Shown: piece after piece, positions 44,914 to 56,674 of the stretch
How positions within the stretch are numbered: the stretch's first letter is position 1
Layout of the letters: every line of letters begins with the position of its first letter
Source of the DNA: Phaeosaccion multiseriatum
Lineage: Eukaryota; Ochrophyta, other classes
Length of the DNA stretch: 64,000 bases
Reading direction: 5' to 3'
NCBI GenBank assembly: GCA_965112735.1
Contig: OZ218956.1
Location: 2,418,001-2,482,000 of the forward strand
Notes under the pieces: generated by a model
The model's database searches: none
Seen by the model: the letters and a program-made list of their open reading frames with translations, nothing else
What the model was told of the DNA's origin: nothing
Made by a program: the position numbers and the translations under genes

Positions 44914-45864
44914 ATGAGAGAGTCGCCACGGCCCGGCGTGCTTGGAGGCGGCAATGGGTGGGCTGCTGCCGTGACGCTCTTTTCTTTCTATTTCTATTGG
45001 GGCCGCGCCTCGCCGGCTTTCAGCGCCCTTGGGCTCGGTGGAGAGGCAGCTCAGTGCCTCCCTTCTCCTTCTTTAGAGCCTCATGCGTCTCGGTACGCCT
45101 GTGTGCTGGGACTGAAGCCTACGGCATCATGGGGCGCGGAGGTGATGCACTCTGTGTCGATGGAAGTCTCTCCGGATGAAGCCCACCTTCTCGTCGAGGT
45201 GGTCACCAGCCTTCCTCCTCCTCCTCCTCCTCCTCCTGCTGGGGGGAGAGGAGGGAGGCGCCGTCGGCAGAAGCTCCCCGACTGGATCTCCTGGGGTGTG
45301 AACTCTGCTGGGGGAGGCGGAGGAGGCATGGTTGGCGCTTTTGCAGTCGTGGGGGTGGGGGCGGGCGATGGTGATGTAGCGGTCTACGAGATGAGCGGCT
45401 ATCGTCCTACTGACGTGGTGCGCTTGCCGGCGGATCAGCAGTCTCAGCTACGAGGGGCTGAGGTTGAGCGCACCCACCTGTCGCCCTCCTCCTGCTCCTC
45501 CTCCTCTGCAGATGCACACACAGACGATACATGTCGCGGTGATGCAGACGAGACGGGTGAGGACAACGAGGTCTTTCGATTGCGCTTCGCCTGGCCCCTT
45601 GCCGGCCTGAGTATGACCCATCGAGATGGAGTGGTGCAAGAGGGCGGCAGCAGAAGCACAGGCAACCCTAGTTCTGACGCTGGCAGCGGTGGGGCCGTGA
45701 GGGAGGTCCGCGGGGGGGGGCTTCTTCCTGGCGAAGGGAAAGCAGCGCTCACCATGCTCTGGGCCTACGGCTCCGGCGAGTTTGGCTACCACGATGCATA
45801 CGGCACCTACCTCTTTGACCTGAACTCTCTCAACTCGTCCTCTCCCGCCGTGGACGTCACTTGA
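44914..45864 (+). CDS. Secreted or membrane-bound DOMON-domain protein
   Basis: An intronless frame of 316 residues. DOMON domains bind heme or sugars and occur in secreted redox proteins and cytochrome-b561 fusions. The first 36 residues contain a hydrophobic stretch (WAAAVTLFSFYFYW) ending ASPAFSA, a plausible signal peptide. The domain follows: WISWGVNSAGGGGG, GAFAVVGVG, VAVYEMSGYRPTDVV, FRLRFAWPL, and the characteristic end LWAYGSGEFGYHDAYG followed by LFDLNS. Gly- and Pro-rich inserts break up the loops. No cytochrome b561 or monooxygenase domain follows. The family call rests on the W-x-Y-G...YH...G...DL pattern and the beta-strand spacing; ligand unknown. Confidence 0.68.
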   Translation: MRESPRPGVLGGGNGWAAAVTLFSFYFYWGRASPAFSALGLGGEAAQCLPSPSLEPHASRYACVLGLKPTASWGAEVMHSVSMEVSPDEAHLLVEVVTSLPPPPPPPPAGGRGGRRRRQKLPDWISWGVNSAGGGGGGMVGAFAVVGVGAGDGDVAVYEMSGYRPTDVVRLPADQQSQLRGAEVERTHLSPSSCSSSSADAHTDDTCRGDADETGEDNEVFRLRFAWPLAGLSMTHRDGVVQEGGSRSTGNPSSDAGSGGAVREVRGGGLLPGEGKAALTMLWAYGSGEFGYHDAYGTYLFDLNSLNSSSPAVDVT

Positions 45865-47747
45865 TGCTTTGCCTGCGAAAGATGGCCTCGCCTCACTTCA
45901 GAGTCCCTTGGAGCGAAGGATGGGTGGGCACCGCTGCTGTTGGCGGAGTGGAGCAAGTTGGCATACGCCCACCTCCTTCCTACCTTACTATGCGTGTGAA
46001 TGATCGTGGAGGCTTTTCGTCTCCGATCTCGGACAAGAGGGGCAACGTCTATCAGTGCTGTGTGGGTGGGTTGGGTGGAGGAGGTTGCCTTTCGAAAGGA
46101 ATCTTACCTCTTCACAGCAGGCGGGCAAGGACACGAGAAGCAAGGCCCGGACGTCTGCAATTGCGAGTCGTAGCAACTAACAAGGGACTGGGGGGCAATA
46201 GCAGTCTATTCAGGCGCGGGGGGGCATCCAGTGCCAAGCATACGAGGGAGTGAGCAACGTGGGAACCTGCTCCGACACAAAGCGTTGGTGCGTGTGCCTA
46301 CAGGGCCGTTGTGAACCCGACGGAGGGAGACCTTCTTACGCTCAAAGGAGTGGAACGGCACGGTGCCGGAGGGCCTCTCACTTCGTTTGCAGCAGAGCAG
46401 CAGACACGTCCTCCCCCCCCCCCCCGCCGGGCTACATGCATGCTTATGACAAAGTGGGTTGGCCCACGACCGAAGAGGGGTTTGACCCTGTATACCCATA
46501 CATAGTCTGCCGTACCTACTGCTCACCGCAGAGGAAAGGGTCGCCCAGTTGACCCACTCGTTACTCTGTTTTCTCCTTGACGCTGCTCAGTGACTGGCGT
46601 GAGCAGAGTCGGTCGAAGTGGTTCGGGATGGACACAGGGATGTCGTCGGTGGCATCGGACCACGACCAACAAAAGTGGCGCCTTACTCGCTGCACTCAGG
46701 GCTGCTGCTGCTACTAGTGGATTTGGAGGATGCGGGCCTTTCCCCTCCGGACGGTTGTGTGGCTCGTTGATGTGGTACTGTCTCCGTCTTTTTTTATATT
46801 TTAAGCTACTTAAACCCCTCTCTCTTAGTACGATACATACTGTAATTAAGTATAAAACTACTAAAAAAAAAGGTACACGGGCCTGCTTGCTGCAAGTAGG
46901 GAGGGTGGTGTCGATGGTACCACACAGAAAAAAATATCCCTCCAAATGAAGTTCGAGTTTGCCTCTCCTAGAGGTGCTTCCTACCCACAGCTACACATAC
47001 ACACGGACCCCGCTTACTCACTCCTCTTCTCCGCCAGAGAGAGGGAAGGAGGAGGCCGCCAGTGCGTGTCCCGGTGGGGGGGGGGGGGCAAGGTTTCCAA
47101 GGAGGAAGGCTTTAATCCCCTCGCTCCCAATGTATATGTACAACGGTCCTGCATCAGTAAAAGCTGCCCCTCCGGACGGGAAAAGGCAAGACGAGTGAAT
47201 GGTTGAGCCAGGGCCCAGCCAAGCAGCCCTTGTTCCGTCACCCTTCCTTGGGAAGAAGATGGACAAGAAGGAAGAAAAATACGGAACGAGACCGAGAGAA
47301 GCAAGGTCTGTTTCGTTCCGGCGTTTGGGCAGTTCGCCCATGTGCCCAGGGACTGACTTCATGGCGCCCCACAAGAGCTGGCACCCCAGAGCACACGTAT
47401 CGACGGGACGGAAGGAAGGCCAGGGAAAGACCCCCCCCCGGCCTCCATGTGTCGAAGAGGAAGAGCCCCGCCTGGGGAGAGCCCCGCCCGCCTCCTCCTT
47501 CGCCCAATTCCTCCCATCTGGCCCCCCACTTTCTATGCCCATGTAGGCAGACACCGCCAAGGCTGCTTGGAAGGGAGACACTCACATCAAGCCCCCTGTG
47601 TCGGTGCTGCTCGACAAGGAGACCATCAGACACGGGAGAAGCGGCCCCTTGTTGCAGCCCCCCCCCACACACACGTGTTGCCTCTGCCCTTCTCCTTTGC
47701 TTGTGTTTCTGAAACGCGCCAAGGTGCGTGCCTCGTCCTGCAGCTCG

Positions 47748-47806
<59 letters not shown>

Positions 47807-48106
47807 TCTCTGACTTGGGACCGTCCGCGACACTTCACGTCACTCTCGTCAGAGATGGGCAACACGACAAGGAAGGGTCCCAGCCCGTCACGGGGATCTG
47901 GACTTCTTCAGCCACTCAAGTGCGGCTGTCTCTCTGGTGTGTGGTAGTCGACAGCGATAGAGGGGGGAGGGGGGCAAGGGAGAGAGAGAAGAGAGCGAGA
48001 GAGACGGAGAGAGGGGAGGGGGGGGAGAGGGGACGGGGGAGGGGGGGTTAGGTCGTAAACGAGCAAAGGCGGGCCGAAAGCAAGCATTGCAAGTGCGGAT
48101 GATGGA
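45865..48106. other. Intergenic, no gene recognised
   Basis: About 2.2 kb between the DOMON gene and the 3' end of the metallophosphatase. ORFs are short and without recognisable motifs. Contains (TG)n at about 47769-47801, CT-rich and GA-rich tracts, and an A-run near 46861. Some phrases (for example CCCTCCGGACGG near 46742 and 47169) recur, hinting at old repeats. Confidence 0.45.
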
Positions 48107-48902
48107 TCAGTTGAGCTCATGAAACTCCTTCGAGATTGAGCTACACACATTGCACACTGCAACATCACACATTTCACATGGCAAGTGAGTGGCACAGCAC
48201 ATGGCAGCAGCAGCTGGTCCTTGTCCTTGTGGGGTGTGGTCGTACCTGTCCTTCTCCTTCGTGCGCTGCAGCTTGTTGCGCTGGAAGTGCTTCCAGTACG
48301 ACCCGTCTGCCCTGGGGTGCACCACCTGGGGACAGCAAAACAGAGGCATACGGAATAGTAGTAGTAGGTGTCAGGTGTAGGGTAGCATCATCATCATCAG
48401 CAGCAGCAGCAGCAGCAGTAAACTGAGAAGCAAACCCCTCCCCCGTCCTCGCACTTTGGTCACACAAAGATAGGCCTGGCCTTGCCCTTCTCCGACCCAC
48501 CAGCCGCACCCGCCCAAGGGCCTCTCCCCCTCCTCACCCCACAATCTTTCCCCTCCTCACCCCACCCTCCTCCCCCTCCTCGCCCCCACCCTCCTCGCCC
48601 CCACCCTCCTCCCCCTCCTCACCCCACCCTCCTCCCCCTCCTCACCCCCACCCACCTCTACGTCCTCGGGGTCGCTTCCCTCCTTCCAAGGCACCAACAT
48701 GAGTGCGCGCCCACCCTCCTGCACCACCACCTCCCTGTCTCGTAGCCCGTCCTTATCCACCACCACTCCTAGAGGTGAGAGCGTCTCGCTGTCGTACTCC
48801 ACCACCATCCCGTCATGCACACCGAGCACCCTCTCATCGCTCATGTGCCACCAGCATTGGCGACGTTCCTGCGGAGGGGTGTTGGGGTATTGATGGCATG
48901 TT

Positions 48903-48936
<34 letters not shown>

Positions 48937-49672
48937 TGTGTGTTGATTCAAGGGGATCGGAGGCGGGGTTGGTGGTGGTGGCAAGTAGTAGGAGTAGTGG
49001 TAGCAGTAGTAGCAATAGCAGTAGCAGCAGTAGTAGCAGTAGTAGAAGTAGTAGTAGTAGTAGTAGCAGCAGTAGTAGCAGCAGCAGTAGTAGTAGAGGA
49101 AGTAGTAGTAACAGTAGTAGTAGCAGCAGCAGTAGGAGGAGAAGGAGGAGAAAAGGCTTTAGGTCATCGATCCCCGAATGTGGGTAGGCTTGTAAGGAAA
49201 GCCCCACGCCCGAACCTCGACCGTACTGCTTAGCGGGGGTGCAAAGTAGTGTTAACCATATTACTCCACGAAAAGATCGAAACACGCCTCAATGCCTCTC
49301 TCTGTTCTCTTTTCTTCTCTTCCACACCGTAAGCATGACTGCTTTTCTCTTCTTGTGTCGTAAGATTGCCTTCGACTGCCTTAGCCTGCCTTCGACAGAT
49401 TGCCTTCGACTGTCCTAAGATTAAGATATCTTCGACTGCCTTAGGCTGCCTTCGATTGCCTTACCTCGTGTGGCCCTGCAGCGACGAGTCCGTCTGCGCT
49501 CTCGAGATAACACCCGTCTTGCTCCTTGGGCACGTAGGCGCTGAACCACTTAGAGTGGTCTGCGAAGAAGGGAGGGGGAGGGGAGTGGAGGGGGTCAGCT
49601 TGAAGAGCTTCAGCGATGAACAACTACAGCCAGGGCTAGCAACGCAAAGCAAAGCAAAGCTAAGCACAAGGC

Positions 49673-49708
<36 letters not shown>

Positions 49709-49726
49709 AATAACAACAACACCAGC

Positions 49727-49769
<43 letters not shown>

Positions 49770-52700
49770 CCCTTGGCAGACTGAACTGAAACTCACGCAC
49801 CGTAGTCCTCATGCCCATGTGCCTCAAAGGGGTGGGTGGGGTCGTCGTATCGGATCGTCAGGTCAAGTCGGACTTCGCCTTCGTTGTGGTGACTGATGGT
49901 GTAGATCTTTAGCTCCTCCTCTGTGCCGCTCACCTAAGGGGAGACGGAGGAGGGAGGAGGAGGGGGGGGGGGGGACAGGCAGACAGGACGTACGGTTCCG
50001 CGGCGGGGTAGGGGAGGGGGAGAAAGCAAGAGTCAGGAGGCGGGGGGTGCAGGGCGGACAAACAGAGGGGGGTGGGGTGGAGAACCGGAAAATAAGACGG
50101 GGTAGAGAGGACCGGGGGGGGGGGGGGTAAGTTAACTCAGTCAGCTACCAAAAATAAAGGGCGTACAAAGGACGGGAAGGGGGAGTTTAGTTCACTTGGT
50201 CAGCTACCAAGTCGGTGTGGTCGCCTCGCTGCCCTCGCCGCTTGGTCTCTTCCGTGTCTGTGTCTACACGTCTATCTATCGGGACGACTTACGATGCGTG
50301 TGTGGCGTCGCCCATCCCTCGAGCTTGTCTCTCCCATGACACCCACCTAAGTGCACAACCGGGCAAGCAATGGGGTAGCGAGGGCATGATTGGGTCAGCA
50401 CGTGATGAGAGACTCGCGAGCGTACACGCGCGTAAGCACACACATTATGGACACACACGCACGCCCAATGCAAGTGGGTTGAGCTGGCCGATCGATTGAG
50501 ATTGATGCTCAGTGAAGTCCGAGGAGGGACAGATGTAAAGGATGGAACAGAAAGGAGAAATGAGCAACGCGGAGGAATAGGGATAGAGGAGAGAAGAGCA
50601 GAGGCATATAGGCACATGAGCAGGACAGAGTAGAGGTGTATGGGCAGAGAAGACCAGAGGTATATGGGCAGGACGACGACTCACTTGCACGAAGGTGCAG
50701 TCCCCCTGCCGCCCCGACATAATGGAGTCCTCGTAGTCGTGGCTGAAACGGCAAGGCAGTGAGGGGTGCACGCACGCACGCACACACCCACACACACACG
50801 CATACGCGCCCCCATACACACGCGCACACACACGCACACACACACACACACACACATAAGGGGCGAGGGGATGAGTCACAAGGCAAAGAGGGTAGGGGCG
50901 GAGGCGGGCAGCGGCATTGTGGTCGTGTGAGAAAAGAATGAACGACGAATAAATAGAAAAAAAGCAAGCGCACAATCGAGGAGAGAGAAAAGACGTCACA
51001 GCGATCTATCTGGTGAAGAGGCGTTTCTTTCCCTTTTATGTCTTCGATTAAACCTTCTATTGTTGTCCTCACCCATCTCATGCACCCACCTGAGGTGAAA
51101 GTGTCCCGAGAACCAGCCTTTAATGCACTTGTGCTTGGCTGCCAGCTCCGAAAACACTCTGTACCGTGCCTCTCCGGAGCTGTGATTGAGCCACGCGCAC
51201 CCGTTCTTGATGTGGACTGACTGCAGCACTCTGTTTGAGGAAGGTGGGGGTGGTGAGGGTGGGGAGGGGGGGGTACATGGGAAGGGCAGGAAGGGGTTGG
51301 TGGGGGCGGAGGGGGGCGGCGCAGAGGGACGAACGGGCAGACAGAAGCGGAGCGGGAGCGGAACGACACGGAGTGAGTGAAAAAAAACACAAACACTCAC
51401 CGTAGACCAGAGCCCATGGGCGGGGCGTGAGTGAACACGAGGACGCGCCAACCCTCGCTGTCCGGGTGCTGCGGGAGGAAGGCACGTGGTGGATGCGTGT
51501 GGAGGAGAGAGAGAGAGAGAGAGGGGAGCGCAAAAAGAGGTTTGGCGTAAGCGCCTTGCTTGGCATTTTCCTCTTGCCCCCCTCAGATCGGGGCATCGGG
51601 ACATCAAGGCCACCACACCACTGTCCATCGGGACGGACGGACATACGGACTGAACGGAGCTGTGGATGGGTGGGGTGGGGTGGGGGGCATGATCAAGCGG
51701 AGACTTGAACTCCACGCTGCCGCCTCGCGTGCGTGCGTGCGTGCGTGCGTGCGTGCTTTCCCGATGGCAACCAGCTTGCTTCCTCTCGCCTCCTGTCTAT
51801 AGATAGCCCCTGCGCCTCGTCTTCGTCCTCGTCCTTCTCCTCCACACTGCCTCCCTCCTTCCCTTCCTCCCTCCCTCCCTCACCTTCTCCAGCAGGTCCT
51901 TGAACCAGTCCACCTGCGCATCATCAATAAACACTTCGTGCGAGCTGAAAGGCGCAGAACGGAAGCGCGTCGTCGCCAGACCGACGCACAGAGTCTTGTG
52001 GGCCACCTTCACATCAAGAGAGGAAGGGAGGGAGACATGAGGTCTAATCGAGAGACTAAGCCCCAATACCCGACCGCCAAGTGTACGCAAGCAAAAACAC
52101 ACACGCACACACGCACACACGCGCACACGCATGCACGTACACACGCACTCACCCACTCACCTCTACACAGAACTGTGGCCCCTTTCCCTTCCCCACCCCG
52201 TGGTGCCCTTTGAATACGTCTCTCCACGCCTGTGGGGCAAGTGCCCAATGAACCCGACAGGAGGGGGAGGAGGCGGCGGGGGGGAGAGGAGGAGGAGGAG
52301 GAGGAGGAGGAGGAGGAGGAGGAGGGGGAGGAGGAGGAGGAGGAGGCGGCGGGGGGGGAGGAGAAGAAGAAGAAGAAGAAGAAGAAGAAGAAGAAGAAGA
52401 AGAAGAAGAAGAAGAAGAAGAAGAAGAAGAAGAAGAAGAAGAAGCGGTGGTGGTGGTTAGTTTGCGTCGCGTACAGGCTTTGAACGTGAGGTAAGGAGAA
52501 AAGTGAGAGAAGGTGCCACATATCCAGTGAGCGACGACCACACACACGCCTCCCTCCCTCCCTCCCTCCCTCCGTCCCTCCCTCCCTCCCTCCGTCCCCC
52601 TCCATCCCCATTCCTCCGTCCCAACCGGCCCGGACCCCCTCTGAAGCAGAGGCAAAGGAGCGCAAGCAGAGTATACACAGGAGACCACGTAGAGTGAGAC

Positions 52701-53977
52701 AAGCCCCACCTGTAAGTTGTCCTCATCGTTCTCGAACTCGTCCATGCCCTCGAGGTCGTGATTTCCGGTGATGAGGGAGTAGGGCGTCTCGAAGCCGTCG
52801 AGATATTCCTTGGCATTGATGAAGCATTTCGTCGTGCCTGGGGGACAAGGGTGGGGGGGGAGGGAGGGAGAAGGAGGAGGAGCAGGGAGGAGAAGGAGGA
52901 GAAGGAGAAGGAGGAGGAGGAGGAGGAGAAGGAGGAGGAGGAGGAGGAGGAGGAGGAGGAGGAGGAGGAGGAGGAGGAGAAGGAGGAGGAGGAGGAGGAG
53001 GAGGAGGAGCAGGAGGAGGAGGAGGAGCAGGAGCAGGAGGAGGAGGAGGAGGAGGAGGAGGAGGAGGAGGAGCAGGAGGAGCAGGAGGAGGAGGAGCAGG
53101 AGGAGGAGGAGGAGGAGGAGGAGCAGGAGCAGGAGGAGGAGGAGGTGGTGGTGGTGGTGCGGGTTACATAGTGCGCTTGGACTGCCCGATGTCCATATTC
53201 ACATAAAGTCACAAGACGCGAGGGCTGCAAGACTGCTGGGAGGGATGGTGATGGAGACACTTGCCTGCTTGCCCCCATGCCCCGAGATCTCCCAGAGACA
53301 CCACGTGTGCGTTCTCCGTCTCCAGCAGGAAGGCTTCATTCTAACACATACACAGAGAGAGAAGGGAGCGAGAGAGGGAACCAGAGAGAGATTGAGTGAG
53401 AGGAAGAGGGAGTCAGAGAGAGGGAGTCAAAGCGAGAGATGGAGAGAGAGAGAGTGATGGAGAGAGAGGCTGCTAAGCCATGGTTTTGGCGGACCCTGTG
53501 CGTGTCTGGAAGGAGGATGTTTTATGGACTTGGCCTTTTGATACTGCTATTGCGGCTGCTACTGCTGCGATGGGACACCTTAGCTCTTACCTCTAAGGCA
53601 GACACAACATGGTCTCTCCCTTCATTGTGGCAGTCCATGTTATCGATCTCGAGGTGAAGGTCGCCCAGGACAGCCATGGTGAAGCGGCGGCTGTCCGGCT
53701 CCGTCGGCGATGCTCGCTCGGCATCCTCGCCCTCCCCCTCGCCTTCCCCTCCACCTTCTGCTGCTGCCGCTAACCCTACATATCCGCAGCCGGGTATCCT
53801 CTCTGCTGCTGAGGGGAATCTCTCTGCTACACCTGGAACTGGAGGTGCCACTACTGCCCTCGCGCTCCTTCTCGTGTACCGGCTCGGCAACGCGTGGAAA
53901 GCAGATGCCGTCGTACATAGACTTATGGCCAGGAGCACACCAGCTGCACCCTCTCTCTCCCTCAGGAAGAACTTCAT
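48107..53977 (-). CDS. Calcineurin-like metallophosphoesterase with plastid-type targeting leader
   Basis: Thirteen predicted exons in transcript order: 53977-53591, 53340-53265, 52837-52710, 52229-52197, 52006-51884, 51468-51401, 51230-51090, 50742-50685, 49933-49801, 49559-49465, 48868-48656, 48325-48246, 48140-48107; all phases match, 522 residues. All five metal-binding motifs are present: VLGDLHLE (about 103), SLGDLGAW (about 147), TGNHDLEG (about 176), VFTHAPP (about 262) and SGHFHLSHDY (about 312). The leader MKFFLREREGAAGVLLAISL, then CTTASA|FHALPSRYTRRSARA, fits a signal peptide followed by a Ser/Arg-rich transit peptide with Phe at +1, as in algae with secondary red plastids. The C-terminal 190 residues are unassigned. 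Intron 2 has a GC donor. The last exon is short; an alternative acceptor would give a different tail. Substrate unknown. Confidence 0.85.
48980..49140. repeat. (GTA/GCA)n trinucleotide array
   Basis: Interspersed AGT and AGC triplets in the metallophosphatase intron between exons 49465-49559 and 48656-48868. Confidence 0.85.
49671..49769. repeat. (CAA)n array
   Basis: CAA units with a short AATAAT interruption, in the metallophosphatase intron between 49559 and 49801. Confidence 0.93.
52274..52444. repeat. (GGA)n and (GAA)n arrays
   Basis: GGA-rich block followed by about 27 pure GAA units (about 52363-52444), in the metallophosphatase intron between 52229 and 52710. On the transcript strand it is a polypyrimidine (TTC/TCC) tract ahead of the acceptor. 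Confidence 0.93.
52859..53145. repeat. (GGA)n array with GCA and GAA variants
   Basis: Nearly 290 bp of GGA-type triplets in the metallophosphatase intron between 52837 and 53265, again pyrimidine-rich on the transcript strand. Confidence 0.93.
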
Positions 53978-54266
53978 AATATCTTTTCTGTATCCCTTTC
54001 TTGAGCGCAACCAGCGCAGGGGATTTCGGCTTTAACAACCCAAGCCGCTATACTTGGGCGTTGCCCTTCTAATCCCCTTCTCTCCCCGACGACATCACAC
54101 TCCCTCCGTCGCTCCCGGCTCCCAAACAGCGCCCAACATCTCCTTGGTGACCGACTGTGACGGATCACTAGGCGCGAAGAGTACTGTGGCATAGGGGGAT
54201 AAGGGAAAAGGTGTTTGGCTTGACATATTTCTTTTTGTTTTGGTGGAACCCACTCTACACAGAACA
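53978..54266. promoter_or_regulatory. Intergenic region between divergent metallophosphatase and membrane-protein genes
   Basis: About 290 bp between start codons. No coding sequence; likely shared promoter. No specific element identified. Confidence 0.4.
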
Positions 54267-54699
54267 ATGTATGGGGCTGCTCAGAGGAGGCGGCCCGCAG
54301 GCGCCGCAGCAGCTGCACGGAACGCTCGCTCACAGCAGCTGGCGCGGATTGACGCTGACGCGGTAGCGAAGAGAGCAATCGTAACCGCGGGAAAGCTTGC
54401 CAAGAGGTGGGTTTGGGTTGCAGGATAAGACTCTAATTACTCCTCCTTGTTGACTCGCTCTTGCTCTCAACCCTTTCCTTCGATCGACCTCATACAGACA
54501 CCCGATAATTTCTCTGAGTTGGGTGGCTGGCTTGGCGCTTTCCATCCTGGGCACCGGCTTTACTCCGGCGCCCGAAGTCATCCGAACGTACCAGGTGAGG
54601 GAAGGGAGAAGGGCTCATGGACGCCACCGCCCGACCTTCCTTCTACGTATGTAACTCTGGTCCCTGTCCGTAAATAGCCGACTGAATGATGACCGCCAT

Positions 54700-54739
<40 letters not shown>

Positions 54740-55857
54740 AACTGCGCAGGACACGGTGGACTCGCTGGACGTGGATACCCTCGCCACCGTAGAGAGCAGA
54801 GTGATGCGAGCACAACACCAATACGATCGCAGCAAAGGTGAGGGGTTGAAGGAGAGGACGGAACACGCGCGCACCCCTAAACAACGACGTTACATCCACA
54901 AGATGGAGGGGGCGGAAGCGGCGGAGCGGAGGCTTTGCATTGGCAGCCGTGTCCCCTCTTTCCTTCTCTCCCTTTTCTCCCCATATAGCTAATATGCTTT
55001 CTCACATTCATATCGATAATTCGTACATGCATCACCAACCCCCCCAACCCCGCACCCCGCCCCCTCCTCCCCTCAAAAGGATGGTTCTGGAGGTGCAACG
55101 ATCGATGCCAATTGAACAAGAAGGACTACCTCATGGAAAAGGCGCACTTCGATCATCTCATGGCGCAGTACCGTGCTGATGTAGCGGACGCTAAGTCCAA
55201 GCTCGGCGTCTTTAGCACCTTCTCGGTCACAGAGGTAGGCAGGGCACGGCAGGGAACAACACATCATCATGGCAGGCATTGCATGCATGTTGGATCTCCT
55301 TTCTGTGGAGCGCACGCACAGACACGCACACACACTCACACAGCACCCCCCCCCCCTCTCTCTCTCTCAAGGCTCGGAACCTCTTCTACGGCAAGATAAA
55401 GAACGCCAAGGCCTACGCCAAGAGATCCACCTTTTTCGATATGGTCTTTGTGGGCATTCGCAGCATCGGCCGTGACGAGGACATGGGCGACTACATTATG
55501 CACATTCTCATCCGCCTCTTGCAAAACATCACTGTAGGCCTCTTGGGAGCTATTGTCTCCTTCGGGTGGGGGATTTGGAGCATTGTATTCAGTTACCAAC
55601 CGGACCCGTTCCAGGCTGTGTTCTTTGGCCTCGTGTGTATACTGGCGGCGGTGGCCACGATTGCCACGTGGTTCGCGGGGATTGGGCTGGTGGGAGCGGG
55701 AGCGGTGTACGGGATGGCCAAGGCCGCACAGGCGGGGCGGATAGAGGGCGGGCCGAGGCAGGGGCAGCTGCAGGGGCAGCAGCACTATTCCGCAGCTGCA
55801 GCAGCGGCCGCAGAACGACCGTCGTACGGGTACGGCTCTGCGCCGCATCAGGACTGA
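54267..55857 (+). CDS. Multi-pass membrane protein, unknown function
   Basis: Exons 54267-54406, 54498-54594, 54750-54837, 55080-55234, 55372-55857; all phases match, 321 residues. The basic, Ala-rich N-terminus is followed by a hydrophobic segment in exon 2 (WVAGLALSILGTGFTPAP). Next comes a hydrophilic region with FWRCNDRCQLNKKDY and ARNLFYGKIKNAKAYAKRS. Two further strong segments (NITVGLLGAIVSFGWGIWSI and GLVCILAAVATIATWFAGIG) precede a Gln/Ala/Tyr-rich tail. The segment pattern SYQPDPFQAVFFG between helices is reminiscent of uncharacterised plant and algal membrane proteins, but no named family was assigned. It shares its upstream region with the metallophosphatase gene. Confidence 0.75.
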
Positions 55858-55986
55858 GGAAGACTTGTGTGGGCTGGGGGAAAACGGACCAGGGCAGTCC
55901 CTACTGCTCCGCCGTGCTTCCTGCTTCTCCTGCTGGTCCTGCTGGGACTGGAGGGCTCTGCCGACAAGACAGCCGTATGGCGCTTT

Positions 55987-56020
<34 letters not shown>

Positions 56021-56531
56021 AAAGGCAAGGGAAGTGGTCGAGGCCCAAGCACTGAGGGTTATTTAAGGCTCATCTTGGTCAGGAGAGGGGCCTGTCACGC
56101 CATCCACTACCATCCCGAAGGAGCACAGTTGGACATTCGCGCAACGAAAAGAGGGGCACACGTCTGACAGTTGAGAGTTGCCGCAGTCGCAATCCCCTAT
56201 TGCAAGGGTACTGATTTTACAATACAAGGATTTTTGCTGCCATCCGCTCCCCACCCAGAACGGAGAACTTTTTGTTTTATAAAACAAACAAGGTGTGTCC
56301 ACTGTACACGCAATTCTTTCTGTCAGGCACGCGCGCACAAGACCCACCCACCCACCCACACACCCACCCACCCACGCCACCCACATACACACACAATCCT
56401 GGTTTTCGCGCTCTCACGCTGCTGTCCCGACCGTCAGCCCCCCTTTTGCTGCCCCACGGACAGCTACAAACATGTTTCGTATGTGTCATGTCAATACCGT
56501 CCCGCCTCGCATCCCCTCTCTCACCCCCCCC

Positions 56532-56563
<32 letters not shown>

Positions 56564-56674
56564 TTCAACCACCTTCCCCTGGTCTCCTCACCCACAGCCA
56601 CACAAGCCCTTCCCTCGCCACCACCGCCGCCGCCGCCGCCAGTTGTCCGCTGCCACATTCACTCGCTTATCTAT
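55858..56674. other. Convergent intergenic region, no gene seen
   Basis: Between the 3' ends of the membrane-protein gene (+) and RIB43A (-). CT-microsatellites at about 55989-56021 and 56534-56563 and a CCCA tract near 56341-56375. Presumably two 3' UTRs. Confidence 0.5.

Noticed and set aside
46250-47700. Several overlapping ORFs of 80-180 codons on both strands
   Set aside because: High GC opens frames by chance; no motifs, no consistent splice structure, and similar-length ORFs overlap on both strands.
47908-48140. Alternative last exon of the metallophosphatase giving a Pro-rich tail
   Set aside because: A better acceptor (GTGTGTAG at 48141-48148 on the minus strand) gives a short in-frame ending at 48107; the alternative runs into low-complexity sequence.
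54267-55857. Secretory carrier membrane protein (SCAMP)
   Set aside because: Helix number, the absence of NPF repeats and lack of the SCAMP core motif do not fit; left as unknown.
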